Assembly: GCA_016215205.1 (NCBI GenBank)
Contig: JACRKU010000003.1
Coordinates: 1 to 33,858 of the forward strand
Length of the DNA: 33,858 bases
Source of the DNA: Candidatus Yonathbacteria bacterium
GTDB lineage: Bacteria; Patescibacteriota; Minisyncoccia; Phycocordibacterales; UBA1550
Direction of reading: 5' to 3'
Under the pieces are notes generated by a model that had not been told where the DNA came from, did not search any database, and saw nothing but the letters and a program-made list of their open reading frames with translations. This document shows positions 1-6,780 of this stretch, in pieces (position 1 is the first letter of the stretch; every line of letters begins with the position of its first letter). Position numbers and translations under genes: made by a program.

Positions 1-106
1 GGATCAAAGGTTGCTAGGCACCTCCCCGAAGCTTATCGCAGCCATGCTACGTCTTTCATCGCCTCTTAGAACCAAGGCATCCACCATATGCTCTTAAATT
101 TCTTAT
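1..106 (-). rRNA. rrl: 23S ribosomal RNA, 5' end (partial)
   Basis: Read on the minus strand, this stretch contains the conserved 5' segment of bacterial 23S rRNA: GGTGGATGCC followed by the AGAGGCGATGAA block and the CGATAAGC segment. Aligning GGTGGATGCC with the E. coli 23S puts the mature 5' end near position 106. The gene runs off the left edge of the window, so introns or inserts cannot be judged. No 16S gene lies upstream: the next gene in that direction is a protein gene at 699-1388. Confidence 0.93.
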
Positions 107-192
107 TAGGAAATTTAAAAACCACAATCATTATTTGTTCTCCCCCACCACTCGTGGCGGGGGACTGCCTCGCTTGCTTAGAGCGAGGACTA

Positions 193-374
193 GCCATCTT
201 CGATTAAATTCTTCGTGTAATTTTGCTAAAAATTTCAGGCGAGACGAAGAGAAAAATTTGAATCAAACCGAGGTTTGAAGAAAATTTTTCTTTTATGTCC
301 AAGACACGAATCAGCTGATTCGAGGTCGTAGCCGACATTTTTAGCAAAATACGAAGAGGATAATCGAAGATGGC
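193..374. repeat. compound inverted repeat in 23S leader
   Basis: The outer arms are a perfect 14-bp inverted pair (193-206 with 361-374). Inside, TTTTGCTAAAAAT at 221-233 pairs with its complement at 337-349. Two further hairpins sit in the middle: GAAAAATTT at 251-259 with 282-290, enclosing CAAACC/GGTTTG, and a perfect 16-bp palindrome CGAATCAGCTGATTCG at 307-322. The RNA would fold as a long stem topped by two arms. It may be an rRNA-processing structure or a MITE-like insertion; the sequence alone does not decide. Confidence 0.75.
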
Positions 375-481
375 GTAATTTTTACCTGCCTGTCTACACG
401 TACCTCTAAAGACCCACATTAACGAGTACGCGTGACAGAATTTAATTGTCAATCAACATTCGATGAGCTGGCCTCTCCAAC

Positions 482-502
482 AAAAAACCCGCATAACGCG
501 GG
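482..502 (-). terminator. terminator-like hairpin in the 23S leader
   Basis: On the minus strand the sequence reads CCCGC-GTTAT-GCGGG followed by six T residues, the form of an intrinsic terminator. It lies about 70-85 nt downstream of the predicted start site of the 23S promoter, so it would end a short RNA unless read through. An upstream GGCGGG (minus strand, near 533-538) could pair with the CCCGC arm as an alternative. Confidence 0.55.
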
Positions 503-574
503 CAACGAGCGGCCATGAGCCCCCCTTATACCCGCCTAAAGTTTTCTGTTTTGCTCATATGCAACAATCCAGCC

Positions 575-602
575 ATTATATACAAAAGAAAAGCGATGTC
601 AA
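575..602 (-). promoter_or_regulatory. strong sigma70-type promoter for 23S unit
   Basis: The minus strand has a perfect TTGACA at 597-602 and a perfect TATAAT at 575-580 with a 16-nt spacer. The predicted start site is about 568. It is the closest match to consensus in the window, which suits rRNA. Confidence 0.8.
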
Positions 603-630
603 GGACTTTAGCTGAATATGGAAAACCCAC

Positions 631-660
631 AGAAAAACCCGCCGGAAGGCGGGTTTTTCT
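631..660. terminator. bidirectional intrinsic terminator
   Basis: A perfect 13-bp stem (AGAAAAACCCGCC with its complement) and a GGAA loop, with A and T runs on the two sides. It lies 39 bases downstream of the membrane protein gene at 699-1388 and just upstream of the 23S promoter, so it insulates the rRNA unit. The short tandem TCTAGAT repeats at 676-692 separate it from that gene. Confidence 0.8.
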
Positions 661-698
661 GTGCTAGATTCTACTTTCTAGATTCTAGATTCTGCTAC

Positions 699-1388
699 TT
701 AGCGATTCGAGATATCCCCGCGGAGCTTCTCGATGTAGCGTGCTGCTGCATCCTTGCCACCAAGGCCGAATGCAAGACCACCAGCGAGGGCAAGCATTGC
801 AACGAGACCAGTGAAAAGAGTCTGCATCATTCCGCCTGCGATACCGAGCTGGTTCAAAGCCGCAAGAATTGCAACGATCCAAATAGACCAGCGTGCGATA
901 CCTCCAACCATACCAGCATACTTTGACTCAAGAGCGCGCGCGCCTCCTGTCATAACTTTCTGCGTAAGATCAGCAAGTACTGCGGCAACAACCAAAATCA
1001 AGGTTGCGACGATAACTTGCGGAATATAGCCGAGAATAACATTCGTCAAAAATGCGTTTACTGCCTCAAGCTTGAGAATATCGAGTGCGGTAACGAGGAA
1101 TACGATAATAATAAACCACTTAATCAAACCGCCGAGAAACGCGCCTGTATTGAGGCTGAATCCCGCTTTTTCGAGGAGGCCCTTTGCGCCAGCGCTTTCG
1201 AGAATCGAATCAATTTTGATTGCTTTTACAATCTTTGAAACAACCTCTGCAAGAACTGAACCAACAACCCATCCTGCGATAAAAATAATGATGGCAAGAA
1301 TGAGCTTTGGAAGAAACTGGAGTACCTGCACACCAATGCCGGTGAAAGCGTCGCTCAACTGTACCCCCCAATCTGAAATAATAGGCAT
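699..1388 (-). CDS. TM-helix repeat membrane protein (MscS-family-like)
   Basis: A 229-residue hydrophobic protein. It resembles the conserved TM-helix repeat family related to the N-terminal part of small-conductance mechanosensitive channels. Seen: an amphipathic start, a TM segment around residues 26-46 (LPKLILAIIIFIAGWVVGS), further TM segments around 88-106, 118-139 and 168-184, and a final glycine-rich helix (ALAGGLAFGLGGKDAA, about 197-212) like the MscS pore helix. The cytoplasmic beta domain of true MscS channels is missing, so gating activity is uncertain. It is transcribed alone, from an extended -10 promoter at 1535, and ends before the terminator at 631-660. A role in membrane tension or ion leak is family-based inference. 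Confidence 0.8.
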   Translation of the reverse strand: MPIISDWGVQLSDAFTGIGVQVLQFLPKLILAIIIFIAGWVVGSVLAEVVSKIVKAIKIDSILESAGAKGLLEKAGFSLNTGAFLGGLIKWFIIIVFLVTALDILKLEAVNAFLTNVILGYIPQVIVATLILVVAAVLADLTQKVMTGGARALESKYAGMVGGIARWSIWIVAILAALNQLGIAGGMMQTLFTGLVAMLALAGGLAFGLGGKDAAARYIEKLRGDISNR

Positions 1389-1534
1389 ATCTTTTTTTGC
1401 TTAACGCGAATCTCTTCGCGTGAAAACATTATTTTAAAAACTAAAACTGATAAATTATCTCGTATCATCAATTCAACTTGCACAGCGCCTGCGGTTTGCG
1501 CCGGCGAGCAGATGAGACTGATTTCTACCTTTTT

Positions 1535-1579
1535 ATTATACCATTTCAGGTGGTACGAAAGAAAGGGGGCTGTGGATAA
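1535..1579 (-). promoter_or_regulatory. promoter with upstream TTATCCACA box
   Basis: On the minus strand an extended -10 (TGGTATAAT) has TATAAT at 1535-1540; the -35 region is weak. A perfect DnaA-box 9-mer TTATCCACA lies at 1571-1579, 30 nt upstream of the -10. The leader is about 140 nt and contains a perfect 7-bp hairpin ACGCGAA/TTCGCGT near 1403-1420. The same box precedes two other envelope genes in this window. Confidence 0.55.
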
Positions 1580-1594
1580 CTTTTACCTATAAAA

Positions 1595-2215
1595 CTACTC
1601 CACCCCAAGTTTATCAATAATTCGGTCATGGCGGAAATCAAGCACATCGCGGACAAATTTGTCATACACGCTCACACGGTAAAGGAATTCCGGGGTTTCT
1701 AGCGCTCCATAAGAAAGCTCCTTCCCTATTTCCGCCTCAATAGTGCGTAAAACATTCTCAATCGAGCGTTTTTTAAGATTATCGCCAACGATGAGCACGT
1801 CTACGCGAGCTTCTGGCTCATCAATAAAAATACCGGAGATGGCTAAAAATTTAATTTTTCCAACGTTTTTGAAACGTCGAGCGATTTCATCACGATTTAA
1901 CGGCGTCCCTGAAACAACCAAGTTTTTAATGGCTGAAAGTAGCGGAAATGTTGTTTTGAGCTGGAAACCATCTACGCGTTTCTTTTTTGGTTTACTATTT
2001 TTGCTCCGTTTTGACAGTATTTCTTTAAAAAAAGACTTATTAATTAAAATTCCGGCGGATTTTATAAGAGAAAGCTCGCGTCTTGCTTCCGCAACTGATA
2101 CCTTGCTTTTTTCTGCGACCATTGTCGTATCGTATACTTCGAGCGGGTTCAAGAGAAATAGGCGCAAAATCTTCACCCGCGCCTGACTTCCAAATAGTTT
2201 TCCGAGAATATCCAT
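1595..2215 (-). CDS. winged-helix protein with nucleotidyltransferase-like C-terminus
   Basis: A 206-residue protein of unproven function. The N-terminus (about 1-60) reads as a winged helix: LFGSQARVKILRLFLLNP, a predicted recognition region VAEKSKVSVAEARRELSLI, then a basic stretch KRSKNSKPKKKR near 68-80. The C-terminal half contains EARVDVLIVGD, resembling the core strand of minimal nucleotidyltransferase folds, but the usual GS...D.D catalytic signature is not visible, so it may be inactive and act as a sensor. It is probably a transcription regulator. The ATG at 2215 sits about 8 bases after a -10 box, suggesting a leaderless mRNA. Confidence 0.7.
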   Translation of the reverse strand: MDILGKLFGSQARVKILRLFLLNPLEVYDTTMVAEKSKVSVAEARRELSLIKSAGILINKSFFKEILSKRSKNSKPKKKRVDGFQLKTTFPLLSAIKNLVVSGTPLNRDEIARRFKNVGKIKFLAISGIFIDEPEARVDVLIVGDNLKKRSIENVLRTIEAEIGKELSYGALETPEFLYRVSVYDKFVRDVLDFRHDRIIDKLGVE

Positions 2216-2222
2216 AGCGGGT

Positions 2223-2231
2223 ATTGTAACA
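2223..2231 (-). promoter_or_regulatory. extended -10 promoter, leaderless start
   Basis: The minus strand carries TGTTACAAT, an extended -10 with TACAAT at 2223-2228. The predicted start site (about 2216) coincides with the ATG at 2215 of the winged-helix gene. The -35 region falls within the terminator stem and is weak. Confidence 0.5.
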
Positions 2232-2242
2232 TTTATAGGGGC

Positions 2243-2292
2243 AAAAGGAAAAAGAGGGGGCGGCCGTAAGGCCGCCCCCTCTTTTTCCTTTT
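2243..2292. terminator. strong bidirectional terminator after rplJL
   Basis: A perfect 23-bp stem (2243-2265 with 2270-2292) and GTAA loop, with a GC-rich core GGGGGCGGCC and A/T runs at the base. It would end transcripts of the rplJ-rplL operon before the next minus-strand gene at 2215. Confidence 0.85.
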
Positions 2293-2476
2293 TACAAAAT
2301 CCTGGACTTTAAGTTACTTCAGCGTAACCTTGTCACGAGTTACTAAGTTTTTCATTTCGCTTCGCTCATAAAAATCTAAGTACTCGCGAAGTCCATCAGA
2401 TTGAAGATGGACACCTGTAGACGGCCCGCCTCGCTTCCGCTGCGCGGCCTTCGCTACGCTTCGGGCGCTCCGGCCG
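2293..2476. other. noncoding region with an echo of the rplL 3' end
   Basis: About 180 bases between the terminator and the rplL stop hairpin. On the minus strand 2314-2334 reads GAC AAG GTT ACG CTG AAG TAA, a near copy of the last rplL codons (KVTLK and stop) at 2494-2514. It could be the end of a 13-codon ORF starting ATGAAAAAC, or a remnant of a duplication. The rest (about 2425-2475) is GC-rich with short repeated GCGAAG/CTTCGC words; no gene is seen. Confidence 0.5.
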
Positions 2477-2512
2477 AAAGGTTACGTTGAAGATTACTTC
2501 AACGTAACCTTT
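2477..2512. repeat. perfect 16-bp hairpin spanning the rplL stop codon
   Basis: AAAGGTTACGTTGAAG at 2477-2492 pairs perfectly with 2497-2512 around an ATTA loop that contains part of the rplL TAA. One arm is the last five codons of rplL. It lacks a T run, so it looks more like an RNA 3'-end or stability structure than a terminator. Confidence 0.7.
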
Positions 2513-2892
2513 CCACCCGCAGCTTCAAGCTTCTTCTTGAATTCCTCTGCGTCTGCTTTCTTCATACCCTCTTTAAGCATTGAAGGAGCAGCATCTACGA
2601 GGTCTTTTGCCTCTTTCAAACCAAGGGCGAGAACCTCTTTTACCACCTTGATAACGGCAATTTTTGTCTCCCCTGATGCAGTGAGCTCTACATTGAATGA
2701 GTCCTTCTCCTCTGCGGCACCCGCACCTGCGCCTACTGCTGGGGCCGCGGCTACTGCCGCTGCAGATACGCCAAACTTCTCTTCGAGCACCTTTACGAGT
2801 TCGTGAAGGTCAAGGACTGACATTGTCTCGATTTTCTCAACAATATCCTTGAACTTTGCCGGAATTACTACGTCTTTTTTTTCTTCTGTCAT
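2494..2892 (-). CDS. rplL: 50S ribosomal protein L7/L12
   Basis: A 132-residue ribosomal stalk protein that recruits translation factors to the ribosome as dimers on L10. Seen: the N-terminal dimerisation region ([28 protein letters not shown]), an alanine/glycine-rich hinge around residues 44-60, and the C-terminal factor-binding domain with [27 protein letters not shown] and the closing GGKVTLK. The length is close to the family norm (about 120-130). It lies 29 bases downstream of rplJ, the classical stalk operon order. The stop codon is buried in a perfect hairpin (2477-2512). Confidence 0.97.
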   Translation of the reverse strand: MTEEKKDVVIPAKFKDIVEKIETMSVLDLHELVKVLEEKFGVSAAAVAAAPAVGAGAGAAEEKDSFNVELTASGETKIAVIKVVKEVLALGLKEAKDLVDAAPSMLKEGMKKADAEEFKKKLEAAGGKVTLK

Positions 2893-2921
2893 AATATTTA
2901 TTGTTAATTGTTAAATTCGTA

Positions 2922-3425
2922 TTACACTTGTGCCTCTTTTTTCTTGCGAATTTCCTCGGTCACGATAGCCAAACGCTGAATTGGTGAATTGATGAGATTT
3001 ACAAACATTCCACGAAGCACCTGAAGCGGTGGAATTGTGGCGATTGCCATCATTTCGGCTTGTGTTTTGTATTCTCCGTCAAAGATACCGCCGACGATTG
3101 AGATTGAACCCTTGTCGCGGGAAGTCTTTTGGAATGCGTAAGTCTCGCGTGCGGGAGCAAGGAGGTCATCTCCATATGCTATCGCAAGCTCACCGGGAAG
3201 CTCAGGCATACCGCCTTTCGCTTTTAGGTCGCCGAGAACACGCTTTGCCAAAGTCTTTTTTGATACGAAGTACCCCACATTGTCCGCTGAAAGCTTCCTG
3301 CGAAGCATTTTTGTTTCAGCGACCGATAGTGCTTTGAAGTTTACAAAAACGATTGATTTTGCGCCAAGAAGGCGTTTCTTCATAGACACAATAAGTTCTG
3401 CTTTTTTTTGTTTTGTAATTGCCAT
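2922..3425 (-). CDS. rplJ: 50S ribosomal protein L10
   Basis: A 167-residue stalk base protein that binds 23S rRNA and carries L7/L12 dimers. The family start MAITKQKKAELI is used here. An upstream in-frame ATG at 3470 would add 15 residues encoded by a leader hairpin and is unlikely. Conserved features are SIVFVNFKALSVAETKMLRRKL near the N-terminus, the GYFVSKKTLAKRVL block, and LRGMFVNLINSPIQRLAIVTEEI, the helical region that carries L12. No Shine-Dalgarno sequence is visible. The gene has its own consensus promoter (3554-3582) and a roughly 120-nt structured leader, consistent with the known autoregulation of L10 operons. Confidence 0.96.
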   Translation of the reverse strand: MAITKQKKAELIVSMKKRLLGAKSIVFVNFKALSVAETKMLRRKLSADNVGYFVSKKTLAKRVLGDLKAKGGMPELPGELAIAYGDDLLAPARETYAFQKTSRDKGSISIVGGIFDGEYKTQAEMMAIATIPPLQVLRGMFVNLINSPIQRLAIVTEEIRKKKEAQV

Positions 3426-3547
3426 GATATTTTTGTGACCCGAACGCGAAGCGTTCGGGTCAAAAGCCATTCTTTTTACAGAAATGAGTCGACCTCCGCA
3501 GGGCTTAATGTTCCTTTTCTCCAGAACGGCCTACTTCTTCGGGCTTC
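3426..3547 (-). promoter_or_regulatory. candidate L10 leader
   Basis: About 120 nt of 5' UTR between the predicted start site and rplJ. The minus strand contains CCCTGCGGAGGTCG (near 3489-3502), reminiscent of the CUGCCGAGGU segment of bacterial L10 leaders bound by the L10-L12 complex. It ends in a perfect 11-bp hairpin directly before the start codon. The assignment rests on position and this partial motif. Confidence 0.4.
3437..3461. repeat. perfect 11-bp hairpin with GAA loop upstream of rplJ start
   Basis: GACCCGAACGC pairs with GCGTTCGGGTC around GAA; the tip is GCGAAGC, a sequence known to form an exceptionally stable mini-hairpin. Its base lies 11 nt upstream of the rplJ ATG, where it could limit ribosome access. 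Confidence 0.75.
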
Positions 3548-3553
3548 GGGCTC

Positions 3554-3582
3554 ATATTAGCGTGTGTGGACAATGTTGTCAA
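3554..3582 (-). promoter_or_regulatory. promoter of the rplJ-rplL operon
   Basis: The minus strand has TTGACA at 3577-3582, a 17-nt spacer and TAATAT at 3554-3559. The predicted start site is near 3547. Confidence 0.8.
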
Positions 3583-3700
3583 CCGTCATAACAGTTGCGT
3601 TCATATCCCCCAGCCTCATCGCCTTTGAAATAGTCACGCCGGCAAGACCGACGAGCAAAATCGCCGTAAATCCCGCTATCATTTTGACGACTTCATACAT
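3557..3700 (-). CDS. possible small single-TM protein
   Basis: A 47-codon frame starting MYEVVKMIAGF with one clear TM stretch (MIAGFTAILLVGLAGVTISKAM) and a short polar tail. It follows the end of the beta-helix gene (3756) by 55 bases. Against it: no ribosome-binding site is visible, and its last codons and stop overlap the rplJ promoter. It could be a real small membrane protein or chance. Confidence 0.27.
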   Translation of the reverse strand: MYEVVKMIAGFTAILLVGLAGVTISKAMRLGDMNATVMTVDNIVHTR

Positions 3701-3755
3701 GAAATTACTGTACCACATACTAGAAAACACGTCCACGCCTCGAAGCGACAGAAAA

Positions 3756-5605
3756 CTACCACGCGACAATATTATCACTCTCGCTCGTTCCATTATCGTG
3801 TACGGAAGAAACGTCGGAAACAACCGCTGCGCCGTCTGGATACATTGCCACTCCAACCGCATTCCACGTCACCTCTCCGCCAGTGATTACGACTGGTTCC
3901 TTTGGTTCTGAAACTGCAATACCAATTCCACCAGTAAACCCGGAAACAGCGGTGTTTGTGATTGCCGCCATACCGCCATCAATACTGATTCCGCTCACAC
4001 CATCACTATCATTCAGTACACCACCTTGCACAACCGTATTCGCAATCGTCGTTGTGCTATTTGAGAGCCACAGCGCATCGCTTTCTGTGTTACTCACAGT
4101 TGAGCTTGCGATTGAAACGAGCGAGTAATAAGCACCGATGCCATTGCCGTCATGCACACCGTCGATAGTCGTTGAAGACATAATAAGGGAGCTGTAATAC
4201 ACTCCTATTGCGTCGTCGTCTATCTGATTCTCAATTGTTGAGGATGCTATGGAAACCACACCGCCATTATACACACCAATCGTATCATCAGTAGAACTTG
4301 CAAAACGAGTGTTTTCAATAAAAACTCTGGAATTTTTACCGTAAGCACTTACGCCTCCGTCTGTATTTACAAATTCTGAATCAGAAATTTCAAGTACCCC
4401 GCCATCAACAGCAAAAACATTATTCATATTTTCAAAATGCGCGTATTCAAAAGTGCTTGTCCCTGTGGCATTGTCAATCCAAAAATCACCATCGCGTTTT
4501 TCCGAAAAAGAGTTGAAGATGACTGGGTTTTCTTGAGTTCCGCGCGCAAGAACTGCCCCATTAACCCACATCTCTCCGCTATAAAATTGGATCGTGACCC
4601 CCGGCTCAATTACAAGAGTGCTTGAGGCATCAACCCATAATTGGTTCGGCACAACATATCGCTCCTCGTCAGGTGTTAGGGTGAGGTTACTCGTAATATC
4701 TTGCCCCTTGTTGATAAGCGTACTCACTGAGTTTTGCGCGCCGGGGGTGCCTTCGATTGGTTTTCCAGCGGCATCAGTGCCGTTTTTAATATAGCCGAGG
4801 TTCGTACCCCAGTTTGAAGGGTCAGTGCCGGATTCTCGCGAAGAATAGCGCTCCATTGTCTGTCTCGTTGAGGTAGCGCCTGCAACCCACGCGCCGTCGG
4901 GCGTTTGATCGAAAATGACGGAATCGCGGGAGAGGGTCAGCTGATCACCGCCATTATTCAATGCGCCCGTAGTGGTCGCATGAGCCAAAACATCCTTCAC
5001 TGTTTCATCGTTTGTTCGTTCAAAAATAATATACGCGTGCGGATCAATTGTGCCTTTCATCGCGACGTTCGGCGTGCCGTCTTTCGCATTAAGCGCCCAC
5101 TGTGAGAGGTCAAGTGTGTGGCTCGTGTTGTTTTTAATTTCAAACCACTCATCGTTTAATGATGCAGTGGTCCCCATCCATGCGATTTCGTTGATGGCTA
5201 TGGGGATCGTGGCAACAGAAACATTTTGCGTGCTCGTCGCGCTCGCATTACTGTCTGAACCGATCGCCACGACTTCGAGCGTATAATCTGAAAAATCTTT
5301 TATCGTGAGGTCAAGCGTTGTATTGGTAGTCGTCGCGTATTCGCCATTTTTGTTTGTGAGATAATGATTTGCGCCGGAAACAGGCGACCATTCAAAACGT
5401 ACTGTGGTGGTGGCGAGGAGGCATCCGTCGGTAGCGAGCGACAATGCGCATTGGGGGACAGAAAGAGCGGGCGCGGCCATGGCCGCGCCCGCACCCGCAC
5501 CACCTACTACTTCTCCATCAGTTGTCGCTTCATCCGCCGCCACAACGGTTGTTTGAGTGCCGAGTACTTGGGGCGCAGGCGAAAGCCTGCGCCCCACCCC
5601 CAAAC
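3756..5605 (-). CDS. lamin-tail / beta-helix surface protein (C-terminal part of a frameshifted gene)
   Basis: About 615 codons are open in this frame, with no good start codon where coding character begins (around 5600). Domains in order: an Ala/Pro/Thr/Gly linker (SPAPQVLGTQ); a fibronectin-III-like segment (about 5400-5210, VRFEWSPVSGANHYL); a lamin-tail domain (about 5204-4735, IAINEIAWMGTTASLNDEWFEIKN, a calcium-dependent surface adhesion fold in bacteria); then a right-handed parallel beta-helix of about 320 residues with repeated 'SIASSTI' and 'GIGAYYS' turns. The start of the ORF continues the C-terminal linker of the upstream hydrolase in a different frame, so the two are probably one roughly 1,000-residue secreted protein. 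Frames to 5735 upstream are an Arg-rich shadow and not coding. Confidence 0.8.
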
Positions 5606-6774
5606 GACCCCACAAACACAAGCTTTGGCGCATTTGTCCCCACTTGCACCTTCGGCTCAAACACAAAAACCGCTTGCGGTTTTTGTGGGGCTGTTGCCGA
5701 TTGCTCTGTAACTGGTGGCTGAAGAATGGCGACAACTTGATTGTTCACCGGGGTAGAATTCTCTTGAGTTTGCGCCGGCAATGTAGCAAGTATCACCGAG
5801 GCGTTATTGTTGCTTGCGATGAAGCCATTAGAAAATGCCGATGCAATTGCATTGTACACGGCAGATGAAACAGCGATTCCAGTATCGTATGTCCACACAA
5901 AAATCTTAGCATAGGTATTGTAACTTGCGGCAAACGCGCCTGCGGTAGTATTAAAAACGGTATCAACTACAGCAAGTGTTACTCCAGCTATTTTATTCAT
6001 GAACGAAAGTTTTTGCACAGAGATGCACGATGAATCTACCGGTTGAATAGTATTTGTCGTAAGTTTCTCAAGAGAACTTTGAATACCCGAGACGATTTCT
6101 GTACCGAGATATTTCAAATACACTCCCGAAAAATCATGACCTAATGAATCATCTCCACTTTGTAGTCCAATATGCTTATTGGGTGGCATAATTTTTTTAA
6201 ACGGAATATGTCCCACAAGTCCGGCAATTACCTTATCTGTATCGGATATTATCCACCCCCCTCCACCGGCAACATGGTCCGATGGAGTCGCTACGCTAAA
6301 TACACCAATTGATTCTTTCGGTACTCCGCCCACTTGCCCCGCGACGACATCATAGAAACTATTAGCATAAAAATTGCCCTGCGAATGGGCGACAAGGAGA
6401 AGTTTTTGAGTTTTCACTTTTGCGCTTGCATCATTGATCATGTTTGCCAGGTCATAATCAACAACGGCTTCCGAATCAAAAAGTCCTTGTTTAATTGATT
6501 TTAGAATGTCCCCGAGGCCGAGAGCGTGTGGAGGGTTGAGGAGGTAGTCGATGGTTAGGGGTTCGCCATTATAGGTATTCTTAAAATAATATTTTAAAGC
6601 ATCCCTATTAGCGATAGCTCCGTCTTCGTCAGTAAGCACTCCATTGATGGTAGTAATCGTATAACCACTTGACGAGCAGTTCTGACTACCGGTTTGAGCA
6701 AAAAGTACCGACGGGAACAAAGCAAACAAAAGAAGTGTTACGAATGTTTTATGTTTTGCTAAAAATAATTTCAT
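5530..6774 (-). CDS. secreted alpha/beta-hydrolase-like protein, N-terminal part of a frameshifted surface protein
   Basis: The frame encodes 414 residues; the genuine part ends near 5600, after which it reads out-of-frame to a stop at 5530. Seen: a signal peptide (MKLFLAKHKTFVTLLLFALFPSVLFA, cleavage near 26), then a lipase/esterase-like fold with the nucleophile elbow LLLVAHSQGNFYANS (G-x-S-x-G variant AHSQG, about residues 125-140). A possible catalytic acid and His (SDHVAGGGG; SLGHDFSG) follow. The C-terminal part is a Pro/Gln/Thr linker. It begins 6 bases after the stop at 6781 of a membrane protein gene, so the two are co-transcribed. Substrate unknown; an exported lipid or ester hydrolase tethered to the surface via the downstream domains is inference. 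Confidence 0.78.
   Translation of the reverse strand: MKLFLAKHKTFVTLLLFALFPSVLFAQTGSQNCSSSGYTITTINGVLTDEDGAIANRDALKYYFKNTYNGEPLTIDYLLNPPHALGLGDILKSIKQGLFDSEAVVDYDLANMINDASAKVKTQKLLLVAHSQGNFYANSFYDVVAGQVGGVPKESIGVFSVATPSDHVAGGGGWIISDTDKVIAGLVGHIPFKKIMPPNKHIGLQSGDDSLGHDFSGVYLKYLGTEIVSGIQSSLEKLTTNTIQPVDSSCISVQKLSFMNKIAGVTLAVVDTVFNTTAGAFAASYNTYAKIFVWTYDTGIAVSSAVYNAIASAFSNGFIASNNNASVILATLPAQTQENSTPVNNQVVAILQPPVTEQSATAPQKPQAVFVFEPKVQVGTNAPKLVFVGSFGGGAQAFACAPSTRHSNNRCGGG
5570..5595. repeat. 11-bp GC-rich hairpin at the frameshift site
   Basis: GGGGCGCAGGC pairs perfectly with GCCTGCGCCCC around GAAA. It lies where the reading frame changes, next to the G runs (minus strand) at 5596-5607. Confidence 0.8.
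5662..5687. repeat. 12-bp perfect hairpin inside coding sequence
   Basis: CACAAAAACCGC pairs with GCGGTTTTTGTG around TT. It is in the linker-coding part of the hydrolase gene, 67 bases from the other hairpin at 5570. Confidence 0.75.
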
Positions 6775-6780
6775 TAGATT

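Larger units (their letters stand above)
107..567 (-). promoter_or_regulatory. 23S rRNA leader region (no gene)
   Basis: This stretch of about 460 bases lies between a strong promoter (575-602) and the 23S gene and has no convincing protein or tRNA gene. From the promoter it holds a terminator-like hairpin (482-502), a boxA-like GGGTCTTTA on the minus strand at 407-415, a large compound inverted repeat (193-374), and two short GC-rich hairpins (168-188 and about 142-162). BoxA elements are known to recruit Nus factors for rRNA antitermination; the match here is partial, so that role is inferred. Confidence 0.6.

Noticed and set aside
204-452. An 82-codon minus-strand open frame in the 23S leader.
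   Set aside because: It lies inside the compound inverted repeat, has no family resemblance or ribosome-binding site, and is most likely a chance frame in structured RNA.
107-480. A tRNA gene in the 23S leader, as in normal spacers.
   Set aside because: No GGTTCGAATCC-type T-loop, cloverleaf or CCA end is found; the hairpins do not match tRNA arms.
3426-3470. A longer L10 start at 3470 (MAFDPNASRSG).
   Set aside because: The extra residues are encoded by the leader hairpin and do not resemble L10; MAITKQKKAEL is the family start.
5606-5735. The N-terminal Arg-rich part of the lamin-tail frame up to 5735.
   Set aside because: This stretch is coded in the hydrolase frame (Pro/Gln linker), so the other reading is a shadow.
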